From: Pontimonas sp.
Lineage (GTDB): Bacteria > Actinomycetota > Actinomycetes > Actinomycetales > Microbacteriaceae
Assembly: GCA_018402295.1 (NCBI GenBank)
Contig: JAGYJI010000007.1
Coordinates: 1 to 64,000, forward strand
Length of the DNA stretch: 64,000 nt
Direction: 5' to 3'
Within the stretch, counting starts at the first letter, position 1; the number at the start of each line of letters is the position of its first letter. The position numbers were made by a program, and so were the translations under genes. Under the pieces are notes generated by a model that searched no databases, had not been told where the DNA came from, and saw only the letters and a program-made list of their open reading frames with translations. Of this stretch, positions 11,819 through 19,712 are shown in pieces.

Positions 11819-12442
11819 ATGCCGGTAATCCCCATGTTCCCTCTCGGCTCTGTGCTGTTCCCGGCGATGCCTCTGGCTCTCCAAGTGTTCGAGGAGCGCT
11901 ATCTCAAAATGATGGGCGCGATTTTGGATGCCGAGGAGCCAGTCTTTGGTGTTGTCCTGATTGAGCGTGGATCGGAAGTCGGGGGAGGGGACCAAAGGTT
12001 TGATCTGGGAACCACCGCTCGGGTGCTCCAAATTGAAGCCCCCGAGGGACCCCTCCAGGTGGTCGCCAAGGGCGACCGTCGGTTTCGGGTGGTCTCCTGG
12101 TTGGATGAGGACCCCTATCCGCAGGCGGAGGTGGAATTCCTGGAAGAGTTCCCGATCGACGAGGTGGAAACCTCGGTGTTGGAATCAGCAGAGAAGGTTG
12201 TTCGGGACACCCTGTCCTACCTATTGGAACTCGATCTCTCGGTCCCGTGGCCGACGGATATCGAACTGGCTGATGATCCGGTGGCCAGAGCGTGGCAACT
12301 CGCGGGTATCGCGCCGCTGGGAACACTGGACCACCAAGATTTGCTCGAATCCGATGATGTGGCGGGGCTCCTGCGAGATGTCGAGCAGACCGTCACGGCA
12401 GCGCTTGAGGTCTTTAAGATGACCCGTGACTCTCGTGAGTGA
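11819..12442 (+). CDS. LON peptidase substrate-binding domain protein
   Basis: The 207-residue protein opens MPVIPMFPLGSVLFPAMPLA and continues LQVFEERYLKMM, the signature of the stand-alone Lon N-terminal (LON/PUA-like) domain. ERGSEVGGGDQRF and a helical C-terminal bundle follow. There is no ATPase or protease part, so it is not a Lon protease. Stand-alone LON proteins are common in actinobacteria and presumably bind unfolded or regulatory peptides; their function is unknown. The gene lies 62 nt after ychF and the frame is intact. Confidence 0.88.
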   Translation: MPVIPMFPLGSVLFPAMPLALQVFEERYLKMMGAILDAEEPVFGVVLIERGSEVGGGDQRFDLGTTARVLQIEAPEGPLQVVAKGDRRFRVVSWLDEDPYPQAEVEFLEEFPIDEVETSVLESAEKVVRDTLSYLLELDLSVPWPTDIELADDPVARAWQLAGIAPLGTLDHQDLLESDDVAGLLRDVEQTVTAALEVFKMTRDSRE

Positions 12443-12472
12443 CGATGTGCCTACTCACCCATGAAACAGGCT

Positions 12473-12549
12473 GAAACGGTTCCCATTTCGTTCCGTTACG
12501 CAAACGAAACTCTCCGAAGTGGAACCGGTTGGTGTTTTGTTGTTAGAGT
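12473..12549 (+). promoter_or_regulatory. Candidate operator/promoter region of the sugar ABC operon
   Basis: Two nested inverted repeats lie in the 175-nt gap before the binding-protein gene. The outer pair is AACGGTTCC (12475-12483) against GGAACCGGTT (12521-12530). The inner pair is TTTCGTT (12486-12492) against AACGAAA (12503-12509). A TAGAGT -10-like element is at 12544-12549. Central-CG half-sites of this sort resemble LacI-family operators of sugar operons, but no regulator gene is nearby, so the factor is unknown. Confidence 0.45.
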
Positions 12550-12617
12550 CATGGCAAGTTCACAGCGGTGTGACAATTTTGCTGTGGGCGCCAAATACCC
12601 ATAACTGAGGAGTTCAA

Positions 12618-13976
12618 ATGAGGCAGTTTCTGAGCCGTCGCTCCATGGTTGGAGTTGCCACGGCTTCCGTCGCGGCTCTTACCTTGGCAGGTTGTGCTGG
12701 CGGCACAAGCTACGATTACCTCTCTGAAGCGGACATTGCGACAGAGATCAACGACTGTGTTGCCACCTACGCTGGTGAAACAGTTGAGATTTACACGACC
12801 ATCATTGAGCCCGAGTCCACTCTGTTCCAGGAGTCCTTCCTAGAGTTCGAAGAGTGCACCGGAATCATCATTGAGTGGAACGGTGACCAAGCCTTCGAAG
12901 AGCAGATTGCTGTTCGCGTTGAGGGTGGAACCGCTCCTGACCTCGCTATCTTCCCGCAGCCAGGCCTCCTCGCAGCATTTGCTGACGACTTGGTCCCTGC
13001 TTCTCCCGCATTGGAGTCCTCTGTTGACACCAACTACACCGCGGACTGGAAGCTCTACGGCTCTGTTGAAGACTCCCTTTACGCAGCGCCTCTCGGTGCC
13101 AACGTGAAGTCCTTCGTCTGGTACTCACCGAAGACTTTCGCTGACAACGGCTGGGACATCCCTACAACCTGGGATGAGCTGCTTGCTCTCTCAGACGAAA
13201 TCGCCGGAGGCGACTTCGCTGGAAACGCCTGGTGTGCCGGTATCGAGTCTGGTGCCGCTACCGGATGGGCCGCTACTGACTGGATGGAAGACTTGATGCT
13301 TCGTTTCCAGACTGCTGAGACCTATGACGCATGGGTTGACAACAGCATGCCCTTCAACGACCCCAAGGTTCTTGAGGTCCTCGAAGCTGCTGGCAGCATC
13401 CTGAAGAACCCTGACTACGTGGGCAACGTCTCCGCTATCGCTACCACCAGCTTCTCCGAGGGTGGATTCGGCGTAGTAGATGGCAGCTGTGCCATGCACC
13501 GTCAGGCATCGTTCCTCGGTGGAATCCTCGTCGGTGATGCAGGAGCCACCATCGTGGGTCCTGACGAGACCGGTGTTGAAGGTGGAATTAGCACCTTCTA
13601 CTTCCCCGGTCGCAGTGCTGATGACTCCCCCGCCCTCGGTGGTGGAGAGTTCGTCGCATCCTTCACCGACAAGCCAGCAGCGCAGATTGTGCAGTACTAC
13701 TTGACCACTCCTGAGTGGAACAACAAGAAGGCTGCTCTGGGCGGTTGGTTCTCCCCGAACCTTGGACTGGACACCGCTAACGTGGCTGACCCCGTCAACA
13801 AGGTTGCTGTTGAGATCCTCCAGAACGCCACCACCTTCCGCTTCGACGCATCTGACTTGATGCCCGGAGAGGTCGGAGCTGGTTCCTTCTGGACCGAGAT
13901 GACCGCGTGGATCGCAGAGGACAAGGCTGACCAGGCCGTCCTCGACGCCATCCAGGCAACCTGGCCCGCAAGCTAG
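12618..13976 (+). CDS. Sugar ABC transporter substrate-binding lipoprotein (alpha-glucoside type)
   Basis: The 452-residue lipoprotein has a signal peptide with two Arg (SRRSMVGVATASVAA) and lipobox LAGC, giving lipid-modified Cys26. The twin Arg may allow Tat export. The mature part is a family-1 type binding protein: VEIYTTIIEPESTLFQESF, IEWNGDQAFEEQIAVRVEGG, APDLAIFPQPG and TTPEWNNKKAALGGWFSPN. The closest families I recognise are AglE-like alpha-glucoside binders. RBS is GAGGAG at 12606-12613 before ATG 12618. It is the first gene of an operon with two permeases. A strong hairpin just after its stop may raise its expression over them. The exact sugar cannot be read from the sequence. Confidence 0.9.
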   Translation: MRQFLSRRSMVGVATASVAALTLAGCAGGTSYDYLSEADIATEINDCVATYAGETVEIYTTIIEPESTLFQESFLEFEECTGIIIEWNGDQAFEEQIAVRVEGGTAPDLAIFPQPGLLAAFADDLVPASPALESSVDTNYTADWKLYGSVEDSLYAAPLGANVKSFVWYSPKTFADNGWDIPTTWDELLALSDEIAGGDFAGNAWCAGIESGAATGWAATDWMEDLMLRFQTAETYDAWVDNSMPFNDPKVLEVLEAAGSILKNPDYVGNVSAIATTSFSEGGFGVVDGSCAMHRQASFLGGILVGDAGATIVGPDETGVEGGISTFYFPGRSADDSPALGGGEFVASFTDKPAAQIVQYYLTTPEWNNKKAALGGWFSPNLGLDTANVADPVNKVAVEILQNATTFRFDASDLMPGEVGAGSFWTEMTAWIAEDKADQAVLDAIQATWPAS

Positions 13977-13999
13977 GTTCAGCCACATCGCGTAACATC

Positions 14000-14035
14000 G
14001 TGTGGGGGTTCACTCTCCGGAGTGGGCCCCCACAC
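14000..14035 (+). other. Strong intercistronic hairpin after the binding-protein gene
   Basis: GTGTGGGGG (14000-14008) pairs perfectly with CCCCCACAC (14027-14035). Inside it CACTC (14011-14015) pairs with GAGTG (14020-14024) around a TCCG tetraloop. There is no T-tract, so full termination is unlikely. Partial termination or mRNA 3'-end protection is the likely effect, keeping binding protein in excess over permeases. Confidence 0.7.
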
Positions 14036-14083
14036 AGTCTCAACAATGATGTTTAGACAGGGAGAGTGATTCGAAACTAATGC

Positions 14084-15067
14084 GTGGAACTGTATGGGAT
14101 GTCATCGGCCCTAACCTCACTACTGCTTGTCATCTCTCTGGTCGCTTTCGCCGCCGTTATCTACGCACTCTTCCTGATTGGCTCGAGGGCCTCTGTCCGC
14201 TGGCAAGGCTGGCTTCGCTACGGAGTTTTCTTAGGCCCAGCCCTCCTGCTTCTGCTGGTCGGATTGATCTATCCGGCACTGCGCACCATCTGGATGTCCT
14301 TCATGGACAAGCGCAGCCAAAATTTCATCGGTTTCGATAACTACATCTGGGCCTTCACCATTCCCGAGATTCAGATTGTGCTGCGCAACACCATCCTGTG
14401 GGTGGTCTTCGTCCCCATCGTCTCCACCCTCATCGGTCTTGCCATTGCCTACATGACCGACCGCATGAAGAGCGCTGCTGTGGTCAAGTCGCTGATCTTT
14501 ATGCCGATGGCCATCTCCTTTGTGGGAGCGAGCGTTATCTGGGGGTTCATCTATAACTTTGAGCCCAACGAGAACAGGGTCGAGATAGGGCTGCTCAACG
14601 CCATACTCCGAGGTATCGGGGTGGAGCCCCGAAACTTCCTCCTCGAGCCGCCCTGGAACACGTTCTTCTTGATTGCAGTTCTGGTCTGGATTCAAACCGG
14701 GTTCGCCATGGTGATTCTCTCGGCCGCGATGAAGAACGTCCCCGACGAGGTCGTCGAAGCAGCCATGCTCGATGGTGCCTCCAACTGGAGCCGCTTCATC
14801 AGAGTTACTCTCCCCATGATTAGGGGAACCGTGGTGGTGGTGCTGACCACCATCACCATTGGAACACTCAAGGTGTTCGACATTGTGCGCACCATGACGG
14901 GTGGAAACTTCCAAACCAACGTGATTGCGAATGAAATGTATGCCCAGTCGTTTAGGCAGCTCAACTACGGCCAAGGAAGCGCGCTCGCCGTGATCTTGTT
15001 TGTCGGTGTAATCCCCATCATTTGGTACAACGTGCGACAACTGCGACTCGAGAGGACGGAGCGATAA
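14084..15067 (+). CDS. Sugar ABC transporter permease (AglF-like)
   Basis: This membrane subunit of the importer has 327 residues from GTG 14084; the alternative in-frame ATG at 14099 gives 322. It has an N-terminal pair of helices (SALTSLLLVISLVAFAAVIY, then GVFLGPALLLLLVGLIYPAL) followed by the binding-protein-dependent transport core. The cytoplasmic EAA loop, which contacts the ATPase, is VVEAAMLDGASNWSRFIRVT. The extra N-terminal segment and the ending IWYNVRQLRLER fit the AglF class. The stop overlaps the next gene as TAATG. No ATPase gene is present, so a shared MsmK-type ATPase elsewhere is inferred. Confidence 0.9.
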   Translation: MELYGMSSALTSLLLVISLVAFAAVIYALFLIGSRASVRWQGWLRYGVFLGPALLLLLVGLIYPALRTIWMSFMDKRSQNFIGFDNYIWAFTIPEIQIVLRNTILWVVFVPIVSTLIGLAIAYMTDRMKSAAVVKSLIFMPMAISFVGASVIWGFIYNFEPNENRVEIGLLNAILRGIGVEPRNFLLEPPWNTFFLIAVLVWIQTGFAMVILSAAMKNVPDEVVEAAMLDGASNWSRFIRVTLPMIRGTVVVVLTTITIGTLKVFDIVRTMTGGNFQTNVIANEMYAQSFRQLNYGQGSALAVILFVGVIPIIWYNVRQLRLERTER

Positions 15068-16002
15068 TGGCCAACACTGCGAGTCTCCGCTTGAGCCCGC
15101 AACAGAAGAAGCGCGCAAAAGACATTTTCAGTTCCCCGATCGCCTCGGCGGCAGCCATTGTCATCGCCGTGTTGTGGACTATCCCCACTTTCAGCTTGCT
15201 GGTGACCTCAATCCGTCCCGAGCGGGATATCAACTCCTCGGGGTGGTGGACGTTCTTTGCCAACCCCAACATTTCGTTTGAGAATTACGAAAGGGTTCTG
15301 TTTGTGGGAACCGGGGTGAACCCACCCATGTTCCAATACTTCTTCAACAGCCTCGCGGTGACCATTCCCTCAGTAATCTTCCCCATCACCCTCGCGGTGT
15401 TCGCCGCCTACGCTCTGGCATGGTTTGACTTCAAAGGCAGGGATGTCATCTTCTTCAGCATCTTTGCCCTGCAGGTGGTCCCTCTCCAACTCACCCTGGT
15501 GCCTCTCTTGCAGCTCTTCGCCAGAGGTCTCGTCATTGGGGATGTCACCCTCATCCCTGATCTAGGGATCACCGGGACCTATATCCCCATCTGGATTGCC
15601 CACACCATCTTTGGGTTGCCGCTGGCCATCTTCCTCCTCCACAACTTCCTGCGACAGATTCCCCGGGAACTGATCGAGGCAGGTCGCGTGGATGGGGCCA
15701 ACTGGTTCACCATGTTCACCAAGATCGTGTTGCCTCTCAGCATCCCCGCCATCGCCTCGTTCCTGATCTTCCAGTTCCTCTGGGTGTGGAACGATCTGCT
15801 GGTCGGGTTGACCTTTGGTGCAGGCTCGAAGAGCGTGGCACCGATGACGGTCCGACTGGCGGAAATGGTCGGAACCAGAGGGTCGGGCTGGGAGGTCCTG
15901 ACCGCGGGAGCCTTCGTCTCGATCATCGTGCCGCTGATCGTGTTCTTTGCCCTGCAGCGCTACTTCGTTCGTGGCCTGCTGGCGGGCTCCGTCAAGGGCT
16001 AA
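15067..16002 (+). CDS. Sugar ABC transporter permease (AglG-like)
   Basis: The 311-residue second permease starts at ATG 15067, overlapping the previous stop. Helices begin at SSPIASAAAIVIAVLWTIPT, and a large outer loop (SIRPERDINSSGWWTFFANP) follows. The EAA loop is ELIEAGRVDGANWFTMFTKI, with the conserved continuation VLPLSIPAIASFLIFQFLWV. It ends YFVRGLLAGSVKG, a typical C-terminus of this subfamily. It forms the heterodimeric channel with the upstream permease. Its stop overlaps by 4 nt the stop of the convergent glycosidase gene. Confidence 0.92.
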   Translation: MANTASLRLSPQQKKRAKDIFSSPIASAAAIVIAVLWTIPTFSLLVTSIRPERDINSSGWWTFFANPNISFENYERVLFVGTGVNPPMFQYFFNSLAVTIPSVIFPITLAVFAAYALAWFDFKGRDVIFFSIFALQVVPLQLTLVPLLQLFARGLVIGDVTLIPDLGITGTYIPIWIAHTIFGLPLAIFLLHNFLRQIPRELIEAGRVDGANWFTMFTKIVLPLSIPAIASFLIFQFLWVWNDLLVGLTFGAGSKSVAPMTVRLAEMVGTRGSGWEVLTAGAFVSIIVPLIVFFALQRYFVRGLLAGSVKG

Positions 16003-17381
16003 GACACGCTGCGATAGACCTCGCGCAGGAACAGCGCGCTGTCTTTGGGTGTTCGCTTCTGAGTGTCGGCGTCGACGCGCACCACACCAAAACGCTTCGT
16101 CCACCCTTCCGCCCACTCCAGGTTGTCAAAGAGTGACCAGGCAAAGTAGCCGCGAAGATCCACTCCCTGGTCTTTGGCATCCAGTGCTGCGTGGAGGTGG
16201 GAGTCGTAGTAGTCCACTCGGTCACCATCGTGAATGCCGTCCTCGGTGACCACGTCCTCAAATGCGCCACCGTTCTCGGTGATGTAGAGCGGCACTCCCG
16301 GTAGACGCTCTGCGGTGGCGATCAGGGTGCTGGTGAGACTGGGGGCGTGAATCTCCCAGCCCATGGCTGTTCTAGGCTTCCGCGGCACAAAGCTCACATC
16401 CCTCACCCCCGGATACACACTGTCGCCCTGGCCGACAATCTTTCCCGCGTCTGAGCCACTGGAGGCAACCCTGGTGGGGGTGTAGTAGTTGACGCCAAGC
16501 CACGTAATCGGTTCGGCTGCAACCGAGAGGCCCTCCTGGTTCACAAACGACCAGTCGGTGATCGAGGACGTCATCGAGATGACGTCCTCGGGGAGCCCTC
16601 TGCCCGTGAGGAGGTCTAAGAAAATCCTGTTTTGAAGTCCATCAATCAGCTGAGCTTGCTCGGACACATCGTCGTCCTCGGCAATGATCGTGGTGAGGTT
16701 GAGAACGAGCCCCGGGTTCTTAATCCCTGCAGCTGTGAGGGCCTGGATGCCGTGGCCACTGGCCACCATCAGGCGATAGAACACCTCCAGGCTGGCTGCG
16801 GCGTTCTTCTCTCCCGGCGCATGAATGCCCGCGGCATATCCGAGGAATGCTGACACCCAGGGCTCATTGAGCGTGGCGAAGGTGTCGACTCGATCACCGA
16901 AGTGCTCCGCCACCAGGTGGGCATAATCAGCAAACCATTTGTGGCTATCGGGGTTTAGCCAACCACCCCTGTCCTGCAGCGCGGAGGGCAGGTCCCAGTG
17001 ATAGAGGGTGGCATACGGGGTGAGGCCACGCTCCAGAACCCCATCGACAATGCGGTCATAGGCATCCAGTCCGGAGGCTGACACGCTTCCGGTGCCCTCG
17101 GGAATCACTCTCGGCCACGAGAGGGAGAAGCGATAGGCGTTGGCTCCGAGATCACGAATGAGGTCAAGATCGTCGGGGATGTGATTGAGGTGGTCACAGG
17201 CCGGGTCGGCGGTGGCTCCATCGAGAACTTTGCCGGGAGTTTCGGAGAAGTCATCCCAGATGCTTCGACCCCGAGTGTCACTGGAGCCTTCGATTTGCCA
17301 CGAGGATGTGGCAAATCCGAGGACAAAGTCGGAGGGGATTCGAGACGACAGAGCCTGGGCTCTCTGGATATCTACAGCCAT
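15999..17381 (-). CDS. GH1 beta-glucosidase family enzyme
   Basis: The 460-residue glycoside hydrolase of family 1 has the acid/base motif FATLNEPWVS, the nucleophile motif YITENGG and the substrate-binding ends DFVLGFATSSWQIEG and YFAWSLFDNLEWAEGW. It has no signal peptide, so it acts in the cytosol on imported beta-glycosides. Start ATG 17381 (MAVDIQRAQ) is supported by the family N-terminus and by TAGTGT (minus strand, 17389-17394) 7 nt upstream. The long open frame further upstream overlaps the divergent SOUL gene and is spurious. It is tail-to-tail with the sugar permeases, suggesting a joint role, though that transporter class usually handles alpha-glucosides. Confidence 0.95.
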   Translation of the reverse strand: MAVDIQRAQALSSRIPSDFVLGFATSSWQIEGSSDTRGRSIWDDFSETPGKVLDGATADPACDHLNHIPDDLDLIRDLGANAYRFSLSWPRVIPEGTGSVSASGLDAYDRIVDGVLERGLTPYATLYHWDLPSALQDRGGWLNPDSHKWFADYAHLVAEHFGDRVDTFATLNEPWVSAFLGYAAGIHAPGEKNAAASLEVFYRLMVASGHGIQALTAAGIKNPGLVLNLTTIIAEDDDVSEQAQLIDGLQNRIFLDLLTGRGLPEDVISMTSSITDWSFVNQEGLSVAAEPITWLGVNYYTPTRVASSGSDAGKIVGQGDSVYPGVRDVSFVPRKPRTAMGWEIHAPSLTSTLIATAERLPGVPLYITENGGAFEDVVTEDGIHDGDRVDYYDSHLHAALDAKDQGVDLRGYFAWSLFDNLEWAEGWTKRFGVVRVDADTQKRTPKDSALFLREVYRSVS

Positions 17382-17394
17382 GGGCACCACACTA
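17382..17394 (-). promoter_or_regulatory. Candidate leaderless promoter of the GH1 gene
   Basis: On the minus strand TAGTGT occupies 17389-17394 and is followed after 7 nt by the ATG at 17381. No Shine-Dalgarno sequence lies between, which fits a leaderless transcript. Confidence 0.5.
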
Positions 17395-17408
17395 GCGGGG
17401 AGACAAAG

Positions 17409-17931
17409 GTGGTTTTCGTGGTCGCATCCCAGCCCTACACAATCTTGGAGGAGCTCCGAGGCGGTGTTGAACTGCGCCACTATCCCGCCCACACCCTGAT
17501 CTCGGTGGAGGTGGAAGCACCCTTCCAGAACGCCGGCACTGCGGGCTTTCGGCCTCTGGTGAGTTACATCTCCGGAGCCAACCAGGGAACGCCAAACAAT
17601 TGCCATGACGACCCCGGTCACCCACCTGCCGCACTCTGAGGCTCGCCACACCATCAGCTTTGTGTTGCCCGAGGGAATGTCTCCTGAGGATGCACCGGTT
17701 CCCGCGGACACGAGTGTCCGTGTGGTGGAGAAGCCCGATGCCACAGTGGCAGCGCTGCGCTGGCGCGGAGGGTTCGATGAGCGCTTGGCACACAAAGCCG
17801 AAGCCGCATTGCATGCGACCATTCAGGGCGCTGGACGACGCCCGATTGGTGCTGTGTTTTTCGCGCGGTATGACCCCCCGATGACTCCTGTGTTTTTGCG
17901 GCGCAACGAAGCTCTCCTGGAGATTGCCTGA
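17409..17931 (+). CDS. SOUL family heme-binding protein (one frameshift)
   Basis: The first part reads QPYTILEELRGGVELRHYPA, then ISVEVEAPFQNAGTAGFRPL and VSYISGANQG. After a shift near 17585-17600 it continues as IAMTTPVTHLP, HTISFVLPEGMSPEDAPVP and ARYDPPMTPVFLRRNEALLE. These are the successive landmarks of the SOUL family (p22HBP-like), whose members bind heme or tetrapyrroles in other organisms; its bacterial role is unclear. Corrected length is about 173 residues. The start is GTG 17409 or GTG 17418; the AAAGGTGG at 17405-17412 favours the latter. The gene is divergent from the GH1 gene with only 27 nt between. Confidence 0.82.
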
Positions 17932-18016
17932 GATTCAACCTGCACTGAAGGTGTGGCGTCGGGAGCGGTCAGGTGCCACTGCTATCGTTCCCCTATAACT
18001 GCATACAGGGCTATGT

Positions 18017-18189
18017 ACTATGCGGGAGAGACACCGGATGTTGCGGTGTCACCGAAGGAGCAAGCCTCCCCGCCAATCTCTCAGGTCATCAGTACCGCAT
18101 AGTGAAGCCACTCTGGAAAGCGGAATGCCACCATTCCCGCCGACGGTGAAAGAGCACCAGTGCTCGAAACTCTCAGGCCAATGACAGAG
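18017..18189 (+). ncRNA. Tandem glycine riboswitch
   Basis: Two glycine aptamers lie in the 304-nt gap before gcvT. Aptamer 1 is closed by a perfect 9-bp P1 stem, ACTATGCGG (18017-18025) with CCGCATAGT (18095-18103). It contains GGGAGAGAC and the conserved GCCAATCTCTCAGGTC segment. Aptamer 2 is closed by CTCTG/CAGAG (18111-18115 and 18185-18189) and contains GGTGAAAGAGCACC and AACTCTCAGGCCAATGACAG. Both share the AAxCTCTCAGG-type core typical of the class. The short linker between aptamers is the usual cooperative arrangement. By family knowledge, glycine binding turns on the downstream glycine cleavage genes. Confidence 0.95.
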
Positions 18190-18191
18190 GG

Positions 18192-18225
18192 GGAGTCAGG
18201 GAAACTATCGTGTCCCTTTGACTCC
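18192..18225 (+). promoter_or_regulatory. Riboswitch expression-platform hairpin before gcvT
   Basis: GGAGTC (18192-18197) pairs with GACTCC (18220-18225), extended by GGG/CCC (18199-18201 with 18214-18216). It ends directly before the GGGAG ribosome site (18226-18230) of gcvT. With no T-tract, control of translation start seems more likely than termination; this is inference. Confidence 0.55.
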
Positions 18226-18235
18226 GGGAGCCCGT

Positions 18236-19337
18236 ATGACACGCGAAACACCACTTCACGCGGTGCATGAGCGCCTGGGCGCAAGCTTTACCGATTTTGC
18301 CGGCTATCAAATGCCGGTGCGCTATTCCTCAGACTTAGCGGAGCACCACGCGGTGCGCCAAGGTGCTGGGCTCTTTGATCTCTCTCACATGGCAGAAATC
18401 GAGTGCGAAGGGCCTCAGGTTGAGCAGTTCCTCGACTACGCGCTCTCCAACACTCTCTCAGCACTGGTCGAGGGTCAAGCAAAGTACTCCCTGCTTCTTG
18501 CCGAGGACGGTGGCGTGATTGATGACCTCATCGTCTATCGACTGGGGGAACACGCATATCTGATTGTGGCCAACGCCGCCAACCGCGATGCCGCGGTGGA
18601 GGCGATGCAGCACTCGATCTGCTGGTTTTGATGTTCAGGTCTCAGACACCAGTGATGACTGGGCTCTGATTGCCCTGCAGGGCCCGCTGGCTGCCGGCAT
18701 TCTGGAGTCCTCTCCGGTCACACTCGAGAAGCCACTGTCGGAGCTTCGCTACTACCGCATCATGGGTGGCAGCTTTGGTTCTCATGAGGTTCTGATTGCT
18801 CGCACCGGATACACCGGGGAGGACGGCATGGAAATTTTCATCCACTCCGCCCAGGCCGAGTCGCTCTGGAGGGCACTGATGGAGGCTGGTGGTGACCAGC
18901 TCACACTCTGTGGTTTGGCCTGCAGAGACACTCTTCGTCTCGAGGCTGGCATGCCGCTCTATGGGCACGAGCTTTCTCGCACGGTGACCCCAGCCCAAGC
19001 GGGGCTCGCGGGCGTTGTGGTGAACGCCAAAGAGTCCTTCGTCGGCAAGGACACGGCTCTGGGGGAGAAGTCGTCTCGAGTTTTGGTCGGGTTGAGCGCT
19101 GAGGGCAAGCGCGCTCCGCGCGCGGAGTATCCGGTCCTCGATAGTCAGGGCGCTGTCATCGGTGAAATTACTTCCGGCGCTCTGTCCCCGACGCTCGGCT
19201 TCCCCATTGCAATGGCGTTTGTCGAGGCAGCCCACCGCGAGCCTGGCACCGTTCTCGCTGTTGATGTCAGAGGCGCTAGCCTCCCAGTAACGGTGACATC
19301 CCTGCCGTTTTACTCCAGAAAGAAGGTCACCTCGTGA
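18236..19337 (+). CDS. gcvT: Glycine cleavage system T protein, aminomethyltransferase (one frameshift)
   Basis: GcvT takes the aminomethyl group from lipoyl-GcvH and passes one carbon to tetrahydrofolate, releasing ammonia. N-terminal motifs are [34 protein letters not shown] and [21 protein letters not shown] one-base insertion near 18617 shifts the frame. The rest continues as [49 protein letters not shown] and [14 protein letters not shown]. Corrected length is about 366 residues. Start ATG 18236 has GGGAG 5 nt upstream. The stop overlaps the gcvH start as GTGA. The gene is controlled by the glycine riboswitch. Confidence 0.96.
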
Positions 19338-19708
19338 GCCACGTTCCTGATTCTCTGCACTACACCTCAGACCACGAATGGGTCCAGGTGGCAGGCGATG
19401 TCGCCACCATTGGTATCACCCAGTACGCCGCGGACGCGCTGGGCGACGTGGTGTTCGTTGCCCTGCCGAAAGTCGGGGACAGCGTCCAACAGGGTGCGAT
19501 TGTCGGCGAGGTGGAGTCCACCAAATCTGTCGGCGAGATCTTTGCTCCAGTAGCCGGCGAGGTTGTGGAGGCCAACAGTGCTGTTGTCGATGCACCCGAC
19601 ACCGTCAACTCTGACCCCTACGGCGACGGCTGGCTGATTAAGGTCCGCTTTGCTGAACTACCTGAGCTTTTGGACGCTACTGCCTACACCGCATTGATTG
19701 GAGAGTAA
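19334..19708 (+). CDS. gcvH: Glycine cleavage system H protein
   Basis: The 124-residue lipoyl carrier shuttles the aminomethyl intermediate between GcvP and GcvT. The lipoylated lysine is K64 in [15 protein letters not shown]. The N-terminal [20 protein letters not shown] and the late [10 protein letters not shown] segment are diagnostic. Its GTG start overlaps the gcvT stop, and gcvP follows after 4 nt. The frame is intact and of normal length. Confidence 0.98.
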   Translation: MSHVPDSLHYTSDHEWVQVAGDVATIGITQYAADALGDVVFVALPKVGDSVQQGAIVGEVESTKSVGEIFAPVAGEVVEANSAVVDAPDTVNSDPYGDGWLIKVRFAELPELLDATAYTALIGE

Positions 19709-19712
19709 GTCG

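Noticed and set aside
14231-15118. Antisense open frame of about 295 codons opposite the first permease
   Set aside because: The composition is typical of a shadow frame (many His, Asp, Gly) and it shows no start context or homology. The permease on the other strand has all family motifs.
17382-17822. Long N-terminal extension of the GH1 enzyme
   Set aside because: It overlaps the SOUL gene on the other strand and precedes the family start at MAVDIQRAQ. A leaderless promoter fits the shorter start.
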